Origin: Devosia sp.
GTDB taxonomy: Bacteria; Pseudomonadota; Alphaproteobacteria; Rhizobiales; Devosiaceae
Length of the DNA stretch: 45,526 bases
Direction of reading: 5' to 3'
Assembly: GCF_014860165.1 (NCBI RefSeq)
Contig: NZ_JACZKG010000038.1
Location: forward strand, 1-45,526
A program made the position numbers and the translations under genes. Position 1 is the stretch's first letter. Every line of letters starts with the position of its first letter. The notes under the pieces are model-generated. The model had not been told where the DNA came from, did not search any database, and saw nothing but the letters and a program-made list of their open reading frames with translations. Shown piece by piece: positions 28,233 through 35,406 of the stretch.

Positions 28233-28582
28233 TGTCACCGCTGCCCAAATGCTATCGGCTCAGCCCCAGCGGGCTGAGCCTTTTCGTTCGCGTCACCCCC
28301 AATGCCGGGCGCGATGCCATCGAGGGCGTCGAAATCCGCGATAACGAAACCGCCGTGCTGCGGGTCCGCGTCAGCGCCGTGCCCGACAAGGGCAAGGCCA
28401 ATGCGGCGGTAGTGGCGCTGCTGGCCAAGGCGCTGGGCGTACCGAAATCGGCGGTGAGCGTGGTGAGCGGGGAGACGGCGCGGATGAAGACGCTTGATGT
28501 GGTGGGCGACGGGGCGGCCTTGGCCCTTGCGGTGAATGCCCTCGACAGCGCCCCAAGCAGCAGCCGTCACCCTCGGGCCTGA
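28233..28582 (+). CDS. DUF167 (YggU) family protein, no canonical start codon
   Basis: The body SLFVRVTPNAGRDAIEGVEI...LRVRVSAVPDKGKANAAVVALLAKALG...VVSGETARMKTLDVVGD is a complete DUF167 domain. In this frame no ATG, GTG or TTG lies in the usual start region; the nearest in-frame candidates are CTG codons at 28233, 28242 and 28274. An intrinsic terminator hairpin (28257-28284) covers the expected 5' end. The last residues and TGA stop come from a palindromic repeat beginning at 28566. It may use a CTG start coupled to yggT, may be silenced, or may contain a sequence error. The start given is provisional. Confidence 0.65.
28257..28284 (+). terminator. Intrinsic terminator after yggT, inside the DUF167 5' end
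   Basis: Perfect 10-pair stem GGCTCAGCCC (28257-28266) and GGGCTGAGCC (28271-28280), 4-base loop, followed by TTTT. It lies 27 bases past the yggT stop, within the region that would encode the N-terminus of the DUF167 protein. Confidence 0.82.
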
Positions 28583-28648
28583 CCCGAGGGCTCTTCACTT
28601 ATTGAGCGCGCAGCAAGTCCAGAGCCCTCGGGTCAGGCCCGAGGTGAC
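28566..28648. repeat. GC-rich palindromic intergenic repeat (family A)
   Basis: Left arm 28566-28594 and right arm 28621-28648 are inverted copies with one extra base (core CTCGGGCCTGACCCGAGGG). Each arm is itself a hairpin (CCCTCGGGcctgaCCCGAGGG type). The left arm overlaps the end of the DUF167 reading frame and provides its stop codon. Confidence 0.8.
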
Positions 28649-28840
28649 GATCGAGTTGGCCGATCCCCTCGGTGGCCCAGCCCACCGCGACAAAACATCG
28701 CAATATCCATTGCTTAACCAAACAATCCCGCTAATCTCCACCCTTGGAAGGGGCTCTAGGAGGGCAGGGCGTGCGGGTTGGAGGACCGGCATGGCCATTG
28801 CGTTGAGTCCCCGGAGGATAAATCTAGAGGGACTATTTCG

Positions 28841-30985
28841 ATGACTTTGGCACTCTGGCTGATCGTCCTGTGCGGCGCTCTGTCCATCGTTTACGGCGTC
28901 CTGACGACGCAGCAATTGCTCGCCGCCGATAGTGGCTCGGCCCGCATGCAGGAAATCTCGGCAGCCGTCCGGGAAGGCGCATCGGCCTATCTCAAGCGGC
29001 AATATACCACCATCGCCATTGTCGGCGTGGTCATCCTGATCGCCGCCTTCTTCCTGCTGGGCATCTATGCCGCCATCGGCTTCCTGCTCGGCGCGGTGCT
29101 CTCGGGCGCGGCCGGCTTCATCGGCATGAATGTCTCGGTACGCGCCAATGTCCGCGTCGCCCAGGCCGCCATTTCCTCGCTCGGCAAGGGGCTCGATCTC
29201 GCCTTCAAGTCGGGCGCGGTCACCGGCATGCTGGTGGCGGGGCTGGGCCTGCTCGGCGTTACCCTCTATTTCATCATCCTCACCCAGTTCCTGGGCTTTG
29301 ACCCGACCAGCCGCACCGTCATCGATGCGCTGGTGGCGCTGAGCTTCGGCGCTTCGCTGATCTCCATCTTCGCCCGCCTCGGCGGCGGCATCTTCACCAA
29401 GGGTGCGGACGTCGGCGGCGACATGGTGGGCAAGGTCGAGGCCGGCATTCCGGAAGACGATCCGCGCAACCCGGCCACCATTGCCGACAATGTGGGCGAC
29501 AATGTCGGCGACTGCGCCGGCATGGCGGCGGACCTGTTCGAAACCTATGTGGTGACCATCGTCGCCACCATGGTGCTGGCCGCCATCATCCTGCCCGATG
29601 CGTTCAAGCTCATCGGCATGGTGCTGCCGCTGGCCATCGGCGGCGCTTGCGTCGTGACCTCGATCATCGGCACCTATTTCGTCAAGCTGGGTGCCGATAA
29701 CAACATCATGGGCGCGCTCTACAAGGGCATCATCGCCACGGGCGTGCTGTCGCTGGTCGCTTTGCTGCCGGTGCTGTGGCTGATGTTCGGCGACATGAAC
29801 GTCGCGATCGAAGCATCGGACAAGACCTTCACCCCCTGGGCGCTGTTCTGGTGCGGCGTGGTGGGCCTCGTGATTACCGGCCTCATCATCGTCATCACCG
29901 AATATTATACCGGCACCAATCGCCGGCCGGTGAACTCGATCGCCGAGGCCTCGGTGACCGGCCATGGCACCAACGTCATCCAGGGCCTCGCCGTGTCGCT
30001 GGAATCGACCGCCCTGCCGGCCATCGTCATCATTGCCGGCATCATCGTCACCTATAACCTGGCGGGCCTGTTCGGCATCGCCTTCGCCGTTGCCACCATG
30101 CTGGCCCTGGCCGGCATCGTGGTGGCGCTCGACGCGTTTGGTCCTGTGACCGACAATGCCGGCGGCATTGCCGAAATGGCCGGCCTCGACAAGGAAGTGC
30201 GCCACAATACCGACGCGCTCGATGCCGTGGGCAACACCACCAAGGCCGTCACCAAGGGCTATGCCATCGGCTCGGCCGGCCTTGGCGCCCTGGTTTTGTT
30301 TGCCGCGTATACCCAAGATCTGATCTTCTTCTCGGCCAATGCCGAGCCGGGATCGTTCTTCGACGGGCTGGGGCCGCTCACCTTCTCGCTGGCCGATCCC
30401 TATGTGGTGGTGGGCCTGCTGTTTGGTGGCCTCCTGCCCTTCCTCTTCGGTGGCATGAGCATGACCGCCGTGGGCCGCGCCGCGCAATCGGTGGTGGTGG
30501 AAGTCCGCCGCCAGTTCAAGGCCGATCCCGGCATCATGGCCGGCACGTCCAAGCCCGACTATGCAAGGGCCGTGGACATGCTGACCAAGGCGGCGATCCG
30601 CGAAATGATCGTGCCGAGTCTGCTCCCGGTGCTGTCGCCGATCGTCGTGTTCTTCGTGATCTACTGGATCGCGGGCGCCGCGGCCGGCTTCTCGGCCCTG
30701 GGCGCCATGCTGATGGGCGTCATCGTCACCGGTCTCTTCGTGGCCATCTCCATGACCGCCGGCGGCGGCGCCTGGGACAATGCCAAGAAGAGCTTTGAAG
30801 ACGGCTTCACCGACAGCCACGGCGTCACCCACCACAAGGGGTCAGATGCTCACAAGGCCTCCGTCACCGGCGACACCGTCGGCGACCCCTACAAGGACAC
30901 GGCCGGCCCGGCCGTGAACCCGATGATCAAGATCACCAATATCGTGGCGCTGCTGCTGCTGGCGGTGCTGGCGCATCTGGGGTAG
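28841..30985 (+). CDS. hppA: Membrane proton-translocating pyrophosphatase, K+-independent type
   Basis: 714 residues, about 16 membrane helices. It couples hydrolysis of pyrophosphate to ion pumping across the inner membrane. The substrate site includes [20 protein letters not shown] and [20 protein letters not shown] (residues about 180-220). The segment GNTTK (464-468) has Lys468 where K+-dependent enzymes carry Ala, which marks the K+-independent proton-pumping class. ATG 28841 follows AGAGGGA by 9 bases; the longer frame to 28778 lacks support. A terminator follows. Soluble ppa lies 1.7 kb away on the other strand. Confidence 0.96.
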   Translation: MTLALWLIVLCGALSIVYGVLTTQQLLAADSGSARMQEISAAVREGASAYLKRQYTTIAIVGVVILIAAFFLLGIYAAIGFLLGAVLSGAAGFIGMNVSVRANVRVAQAAISSLGKGLDLAFKSGAVTGMLVAGLGLLGVTLYFIILTQFLGFDPTSRTVIDALVALSFGASLISIFARLGGGIFTKGADVGGDMVGKVEAGIPEDDPRNPATIADNVGDNVGDCAGMAADLFETYVVTIVATMVLAAIILPDAFKLIGMVLPLAIGGACVVTSIIGTYFVKLGADNNIMGALYKGIIATGVLSLVALLPVLWLMFGDMNVAIEASDKTFTPWALFWCGVVGLVITGLIIVITEYYTGTNRRPVNSIAEASVTGHGTNVIQGLAVSLESTALPAIVIIAGIIVTYNLAGLFGIAFAVATMLALAGIVVALDAFGPVTDNAGGIAEMAGLDKEVRHNTDALDAVGNTTKAVTKGYAIGSAGLGALVLFAAYTQDLIFFSANAEPGSFFDGLGPLTFSLADPYVVVGLLFGGLLPFLFGGMSMTAVGRAAQSVVVEVRRQFKADPGIMAGTSKPDYARAVDMLTKAAIREMIVPSLLPVLSPIVVFFVIYWIAGAAAGFSALGAMLMGVIVTGLFVAISMTAGGGAWDNAKKSFEDGFTDSHGVTHHKGSDAHKASVTGDTVGDPYKDTAGPAVNPMIKITNIVALLLLAVLAHLG

Positions 30986-31049
30986 GCGCCGATGCAGCCC
31001 TCATGGTGCGCTTGTCGAACCATGGGGGCGGTCGGACTGGAATGAAGCA

Positions 31050-31076
31050 GGCCCGGGGGGGAACCCCGGGCCTTCT
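31050..31076 (+). terminator. Intrinsic terminator of hppA
   Basis: Perfect 9-pair stem GGCCCGGGG (31050-31058) and CCCCGGGCC (31064-31072), 5-base loop, followed by TTCTTGT. It lies 64 bases past the hppA stop. Confidence 0.82.
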
Positions 31077-31147
31077 TGTCTGGATCGATCGGCGGACAGC
31101 GCCCATACGATCCGCGTTCCATAGTTAACCTCCCGCCAGAACAGCAA

Positions 31148-31161
31148 ATTACAGATGTAAT
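31148..31161. promoter_or_regulatory. BlaI/CopY-type dyad
   Basis: ATTACA-ga-TGTAAT, a perfect dyad containing TACA-N2-TGTA, the core bound by BlaI, MecI and CopY repressors. No such regulator gene and no close target start are visible here; the nearest start downstream is 31558. Confidence 0.35.
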
Positions 31162-31342
31162 CCCCCTCCCAGAGTCCCGCCCCCATACTCAGCGCCATTC
31201 CCGCACGACAACTGCGCGGTCGCGACGAACGGTCGTGTGCGGGGATGCCGGTGGGGCTGGAGTCGTCCGGTCCGGCGGGGGAAATCGAGCAGCTGCGCTT
31301 GCAACACAGCGTACCTGACCAACCCGCAACAAATCCCGGCGC

Positions 31343-31407
31343 GATGGCGAGGCCTTTGCCTCACTTTACTTGCGGACTACCCGCACCGGGGCAATGGCCT
31401 CGCCATC
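31343..31407. repeat. Long imperfect hairpin, 18-base arms
   Basis: GATGGCGAGGCCTTTGCC (31343-31360) and GGCAATGGCCTCGCCATC (31390-31407) pair at 17 of 18 positions across a 29-base loop that contains a further perfect stem TGCGG-actac-CCGCA (31371-31385). No T-run follows, so it is not a plain terminator. Confidence 0.65.
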
Positions 31408-31557
31408 CGAGCAGTTGCAGACCGGAGGCCCGCTGGCTGATCCGGATATCGGTGCTTGCAAAATTCGTGGCTCGACATGTCGAAGCCGTCACGCCCCGCT
31501 CGTCGTCTGGTCAGATGGCGGCCGAAAGGGGCGCCAGCCAAACGGGAGAATCCAAGA

Positions 31558-32112
31558 ATGCGTAAAGTCACAGCCGGCCTGTTCTATTCCGTCGATGGCG
31601 TTGCCGAGGCGCCCGACCAGTTTCAGTTCGACAGTTTCGATGACGAGCTGGGGGCGATGCTGGGTAGTGTCATGGCCGATGTCGACACGGTGCTGATGGG
31701 GCGGGTGGGGTATCAGGAATGGGCCGGCTACTGGCCCAATGCCGGACAGGACATGGATTTCGCCGGCTTCATCAACGCCGTGCCCAAATTCGTCGTCTCC
31801 GATACGCTCAAGCCGGAGGACCTCGGCTGGAGCAATTCCAGCCTGATAGAAGGTGATCTGGACGCCTTCGTGCGCGAGCTGAAGGCGCGGCCGGGTGGCA
31901 CCATTGCGGTCATGGGCGGCATGTCGCTGGTGAGCCAGTTGTTGCTGGCGGGCCTGATGGATGAGCTGACGCTGATCATGCATCCGGTCATATCAGGCAA
32001 GGGCCGGCACCTGTTCGATGCGTCGACGCCCACGACGCGGCTGACCCTGCTGCGCAGCGAGATCACCTCAAAAGGCAATGCCGTGCTGACCTATGGCAGG
32101 AACGACAGCTAA
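31558..32112 (+). CDS. RibD C-terminal/dihydrofolate reductase-like protein
   Basis: 184 residues. It matches the RibD_C reductase fold: opening MRKVTAGLFYSVDGVAEAPDQFQF, then DVDTVLMGRVGYQEW (about 40-54), the NADPH loop GGTIAVMGGMSLVSQLL (about 112-128) and DELTLIMHPVISGKG (about 134-148). Stand-alone members are NADPH-dependent reductases of unknown substrate, not established riboflavin enzymes. The start ATG 31558 has GGGAGAA 7 bases upstream. Its stop overlaps the stop of the facing CPT-like gene (4 bases shared). Confidence 0.87.
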   Translation: MRKVTAGLFYSVDGVAEAPDQFQFDSFDDELGAMLGSVMADVDTVLMGRVGYQEWAGYWPNAGQDMDFAGFINAVPKFVVSDTLKPEDLGWSNSSLIEGDLDAFVRELKARPGGTIAVMGGMSLVSQLLLAGLMDELTLIMHPVISGKGRHLFDASTPTTRLTLLRSEITSKGNAVLTYGRNDS

Positions 32113-32711
32113 AGCGCGGCCAGCTGGGCAAAGGCGCGCTGCCTTGGCGGCGCGGCCAGCAGGGCGGCGATGGCGGCGACGCAGTCCTGGGCGGTCATGT
32201 GGCCGGTATCGACCGCGAGGTCATAGAGGCCGGGCACATGCACCGCATCCTGCCAACGCTGCACCGGTTCGGGTATGCCGGGGCCGGAGGCATAGAGGCC
32301 CTGGGGATCGGCATTGCGGCGCGCCATGATGGTCTCGATCGGGCAGTAGACGCCCACCAAGAGCACGTCATGCCCGGCAAGGCGCCGGGCGCAGGCGGGC
32401 AGGATGCCCAGGGGCCGCGAATAGGCATCGTGGTGGCCGAGGTCGGCCACTACGTCCAAGCCGGCGCGGGCGTGGGCGGCAATGGCGTCGTAGAGCGCGC
32501 CATAGAGCGCCACCACGTTGGGTTCGAGGTCGGGCCGTTCGCCGCCCGGTCGCAAGCCTATGCCCGGCAGCAGCTGCGGTGGCAGGGTGCGGTTCTGGGC
32601 ATCGACACCCAGATTGATCCAGCGGCCGGGCAGGCTTTCCTGCATGGCTTTGGCGATGGAGGATTTGCCCGAGCGGGGCGCGCCGTTGAGGATGACGATG
32701 CGCCCGCTCAT
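32109..32711 (-). CDS. Chloramphenicol phosphotransferase-like P-loop kinase
   Basis: 200 residues. It starts MSGRIVILNGAPRSGKSSIAKAMQ with a Walker A (GAPRSGKSS, about 10-18), then WINLGVDAQ and LDVVADLGHHDAYS, and LLVGVYCPIETIMARRNAD (about 116-134), all typical of the CPT family. Streptomyces CPT phosphorylates the drug's 3-hydroxyl; outside producers such genes are usually uncharacterised kinases, so resistance should not be assumed. It begins 4 bases after the ppa stop, so the two are probably cotranscribed. Confidence 0.83.
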   Translation of the reverse strand: MSGRIVILNGAPRSGKSSIAKAMQESLPGRWINLGVDAQNRTLPPQLLPGIGLRPGGERPDLEPNVVALYGALYDAIAAHARAGLDVVADLGHHDAYSRPLGILPACARRLAGHDVLLVGVYCPIETIMARRNADPQGLYASGPGIPEPVQRWQDAVHVPGLYDLAVDTGHMTAQDCVAAIAALLAAPPRQRAFAQLAAL

Positions 32712-32715
32712 GGTG

Positions 32716-33249
32716 CTACTTGGCGTTCTTGTGCATCTCGATGGAATCGAGGATCACCTTCTTGGCGTCCTCATAGCCGCCGACATGGGAGATCTTGGCC
32801 CACTTGCCGGGCTCGAGATCCTTGTAGTGGGTGAAGAAGTGCTTCACGCGCTCGACCTGGATCGGCTGCATGTCGCCGATATCCTTGATGTCGTCATACA
32901 TCTTGGTGAGCTTGGAAACCGGCACGGCAAGGATCTTCTCGTCCTGGCCGCCATCGTCTTCCATGAACAGCACGCCGATCGGGCGGCAGCGCACGACCGC
33001 GCCGGGGACCAGGGGGCGAGAATTCATGACGATGACGTCGAGCGGATCGCCATCGCCGCACAGGGTGTGGGGCACGAAGCCGTAATTGCCCGGATAGCGC
33101 ATGGGGGTATAGAGGAAGCGATCGACGAACAAAGCGCCACTGGCCTTGTCGATCTCGTACTTGATCGGCTCGCCGCCCATGGGGACTTCGATGATGACGT
33201 TGAGATCGTCGGGCGGGTTCTTGCCGGTCGGGATGGCGTCGATGTTCAT
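32716..33249 (-). CDS. ppa: Inorganic pyrophosphatase (family I)
   Basis: 177 residues. Soluble enzyme that splits pyrophosphate and pulls biosynthetic reactions forward. The signature [10 protein letters not shown] with its three metal-binding Asp (about 60-69) is intact, as are [16 protein letters not shown] and the C-terminal [17 protein letters not shown] 33249 is preferred because homologues begin MNIDAIPxGKNPP; ATG 33267 would add six residues. It lies close to hppA, so two unrelated pyrophosphatases are encoded within 5 kb. The CPT-like gene follows. Confidence 0.96.
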   Translation of the reverse strand: MNIDAIPTGKNPPDDLNVIIEVPMGGEPIKYEIDKASGALFVDRFLYTPMRYPGNYGFVPHTLCGDGDPLDVIVMNSRPLVPGAVVRCRPIGVLFMEDDGGQDEKILAVPVSKLTKMYDDIKDIGDMQPIQVERVKHFFTHYKDLEPGKWAKISHVGGYEDAKKVILDSIEMHKNAK

Positions 33250-33372
33250 TTTGGCTTCAGCTCTCATTCATCGGGGAGGCGACAAAGTGGCTGGCGTTGT
33301 GCCCAACACAGGCCGCAAAGGCAAGCCAGTTTGGCGCAACCCTGCTCATCCGGACGCTTCCCGAGGAAACCA

Positions 33373-33915
33373 ATGAAACAGCTCCTGGCCGCCGCCCTTG
33401 CCCTTGGCGCCCTCGCCACCCCTGTATATGCCGGCTTCAACAGCGCCTATACCGATATCGATCTGGACGAATGCCTGGTGCTCGAGGCCGATGATTTCGG
33501 CGCCAGCTGGTCCTGCCCGGGCTACAAGGGCTATCCGCTGATGGTGACCGAGGGGGACCTGCGGTTCTCGCTGATCTATGGCTTCGGCGCGAAAATGGCC
33601 GATGGCCAGACGCTGCCGCCGTTCAATCATGTCGGGGAAAAGCTCGAATGGCGGCTCAGCAACGAACTGGGCCGCTGGATGCCCATCGCCACCATCGTGC
33701 GCTACTACACGGCCGACCCGGAAACGGGCGAGGACAAGGGGCAGGTGCTGGTCGTGACGCAGCTGGTCGAGGGCAATAGCTGCCACATCGCCTATATCGA
33801 TGCGCTGGCCAATCCCAATGCCAATGAACTGGCGCGGGAGGCGGCCGACAAGGCCGGCAGCTTCGAATGCGCCCGTGACGAGGTCGAGATCATCGGCAAG
33901 TTCACGGCCTATTAG
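33373..33915 (+). CDS. Secreted protein of unknown function
   Basis: 180 residues. A clear signal peptide (MKQLLAAALALGALATPVYA) is cleaved before GFNSAY. The mature protein contains YTDIDLDECLVLEADDFGASWSCPGYKGYPLMVTEGDLRFSLIYGF and four cysteines, two near the start (about 34 and 48) and two later (about 135 and 163), which could form two disulfides. Weakly acidic and beta-rich. I do not recognise a family. ATG 33373 has GAGGAAA 4-5 bases upstream. It diverges from ppa and its stop overlaps that of the facing TerB gene by 4 bases. Confidence 0.8.
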   Translation: MKQLLAAALALGALATPVYAGFNSAYTDIDLDECLVLEADDFGASWSCPGYKGYPLMVTEGDLRFSLIYGFGAKMADGQTLPPFNHVGEKLEWRLSNELGRWMPIATIVRYYTADPETGEDKGQVLVVTQLVEGNSCHIAYIDALANPNANELAREAADKAGSFECARDEVEIIGKFTAY

Positions 33916-34352
33916 GCCTTCTCGGATTTGCCGACCTGGTTGCGCAGAATGGTGCGGTCACGGGAGGAGACGCCGATCAGTTCGGCGACGCGCCAGACCA
34001 TGTTGTCTTCCAGCTCGTGGTTCTTCTTGTCGGAAAACACCACCATCCACATCATGCGCACGATTTCGATGCGGTCTTCCATGTCGAGCTGGGTGAGGCC
34101 CGAGGTGAACTTGTAGAAGTCCACCGCCTCGGCATCGCGCAGGGCGGCCTCGCGGACCAGCTTGTCCACGGCGGCTTCATCGAGCGCATAATGGTCCATC
34201 AAGGCGCCCTTGATGGCATTGCGCTCGCTGTCCTTCATCTGGCCGTCGACGGCCGCCAGATGCACCAGCAGCACTGCCACGGCCAGTTTTGGATCATGGC
34301 TCGACAAAGCCGCTTCGGGCTTGTTGAACAGTCGGGTAATGGCCTCGAACAT
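33912..34352 (-). CDS. TerB family protein
   Basis: 146 residues, nearly all helical. TerB/DjlA-type features: LAVAVLLVHLAAVDGQMKDSERNAIKGALMDHY (about 23-55), with the DG.....E metal-binding pattern, and a second repeat DRIEIVRMMWMVVFSDKKNHELEDNMVWRVAELIGVS (about 92-128) with a matching acidic pattern. Members bind divalent metals and are named for tellurite resistance; a stand-alone gene like this more likely has a general envelope or stress role. AAGGAGG lies 9-10 bases before the start. Confidence 0.88.
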   Translation of the reverse strand: MFEAITRLFNKPEAALSSHDPKLAVAVLLVHLAAVDGQMKDSERNAIKGALMDHYALDEAAVDKLVREAALRDAEAVDFYKFTSGLTQLDMEDRIEIVRMMWMVVFSDKKNHELEDNMVWRVAELIGVSSRDRTILRNQVGKSEKA

Positions 34353-34540
34353 GGCGGCAAGCCTCCTTCGGGGGAGCGGCAGGAACGTCGAAAGGGTTTG
34401 CGCGCCGGGAGGCAGGCAGGAGCAGAGTTACCAGCCCGGCGGATTTCCTCAATGGGCGACGAGGGGGCTCACGCGCTCTTGACCGGGCTTGATGCGGAAG
34501 CGCCACACTCGATGTGAGCCGATGTGACGAAAAGGGACTC

Positions 34541-34562
34541 GACTCCGGCGAGATTCGGAGTC
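34541..34562. promoter_or_regulatory. Dyad upstream of the SOS box
   Basis: GACTCCG (34541-34547) pairs with CGGAGTC (34556-34562) across 8 bases, ending 5 bases before the LexA box. It may be a second protein site at the imuA promoter or a small hairpin; no T-run suggests it is not a terminator. Confidence 0.4.
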
Positions 34563-34567
34563 ATCGT

Positions 34568-34582
34568 GTTCCTGTTTTGTTC
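34568..34582. promoter_or_regulatory. LexA (SOS) box of imuA-imuB-dnaE2
   Basis: GTTC-ctgtttt-GTTC, an exact match to the alphaproteobacterial LexA consensus GTTC-N7-GTTC, immediately before imuA. Damage-induced loss of LexA would derepress the three-gene cassette. Confidence 0.92.
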
Positions 34583-34599
34583 ACATGGGGATTGGTGCG

Positions 34600-35406
34600 A
34601 TGCCCTCGCCCGACCAGCGACAGCGCCTTGCCGCGCTGCGGGAGACCATTGCCGATATCGAGCGCAAGCCGGCTCTGGCCGAAGCGCGCGCCCTGGTTGA
34701 GCAGCAGCAGGGTGAATTTCCCCGGCTGGCCGGTGGGCTGCTGCAGGAAATGTTCACCGACGAGCGCCGTAATGCCGGGGCGCTGCTCGGCTTTGCCCTG
34801 GCGCAGGCCAAGGGCCTGCTCACCGCGCAGCGGCTGGCCGTGGTCTATCTGCAGCTGGGTGACGAGGCGCAGAAGCTGGGCATGCCCTATGGGCCGGGGC
34901 TGTTGAGTTTTGGGTTTGATCCGGACGCCCTGGTGCTGGTGCGCGCCGCCAATGTGGCCGAGCTGCTCTGGGCGGCCGAGGAAGCCATTGCCTGCCGGGC
35001 GGTGGCGGCTGTTGTGGCCGATATTGGCAGCCATGCCAAGCTGCTCAATTTCACCGCCAGCAGGCGCCTCAGCCTGCGCGCCGCCGCCACCGGTGGTTCG
35101 ATCTTCCTCTTGCGCTACGGGCAGGGGCGCGAGGCCAGCGCGGCGCATCTGCGCTGGCGCCTGTCTCCCGCCCGCAGTGCTCATGGGCGCTACGACGCCA
35201 AGGCTCCCGGAGCCCTGCGCTGGCTGGTGCAGCTCGAAAAGGGGGCGATCATCAAAAACCAGACCGAGTTTGTGCTGGGTTGGACGGAAAATGGATTCGC
35301 AACATTCACTGCTCAGCGCCGCGGTACAGACAGGCGCATCGGCGGCACGACGCTTCCTCGTGCTGTTCCTGCCCAGCTGGCCGACGGATTACCTCAAACG
35401 GCGTGA
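34600..35406 (+). CDS. imuA: SOS mutasome protein ImuA
   Basis: 268 residues. A RecA-like accessory factor that supports ImuB and DnaE2 in translesion synthesis. It lacks a good Walker A, as usual for rhizobial ImuA; visible features are LLQEMFTDERRNAGALLGFALAQAK (about 45-69), VLVRAANVAELLWAAEEAIAC (about 107-127) and the closing RWLVQLEKG segment. ATG 34600 has GGGG upstream at a sensible distance; ATG 34585 is only 2 bases after the LexA box and has no ribosome binding site. The last 116 bases overlap imuB in another frame. Confidence 0.9.
   Translation: MPSPDQRQRLAALRETIADIERKPALAEARALVEQQQGEFPRLAGGLLQEMFTDERRNAGALLGFALAQAKGLLTAQRLAVVYLQLGDEAQKLGMPYGPGLLSFGFDPDALVLVRAANVAELLWAAEEAIACRAVAAVVADIGSHAKLLNFTASRRLSLRAAATGGSIFLLRYGQGREASAAHLRWRLSPARSAHGRYDAKAPGALRWLVQLEKGAIIKNQTEFVLGWTENGFATFTAQRRGTDRRIGGTTLPRAVPAQLADGLPQTA

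Larger units (their letters stand above)
31077..31557. other. Geneless structured region before the RibD-like gene
   Basis: About 480 bases with no convincing reading frame on either strand. It holds the dyad ATTACA-ga-TGTAAT, a bulged stem with arms CCCGCACGAC and GTCGTGTGCGGG near 31199-31240, and a long hairpin at 31343-31407. It may be decayed coding sequence or may encode RNA structure. A GGGAGAA ribosome binding site for the RibD-like gene lies at its end. Confidence 0.5.

Noticed and set aside
28595..30835. Long minus-strand open frame (746 codons) opposite hppA, and similar ones opposite acnA, argG, typA and the GGDEF-EAL gene
   Set aside because: They mirror codon structure of real genes on the other strand, are rich in His, Gly, Ala and Arg, match no known family, and lack ribosome binding sites.
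32109..32711. Chloramphenicol resistance gene
   Set aside because: Only family-level similarity to CPT; neighbours are housekeeping and resistance cannot be inferred.
33912..34352. Tellurite resistance operon
   Set aside because: A lone TerB without terA, terC, terD or terE does not make the resistance system.
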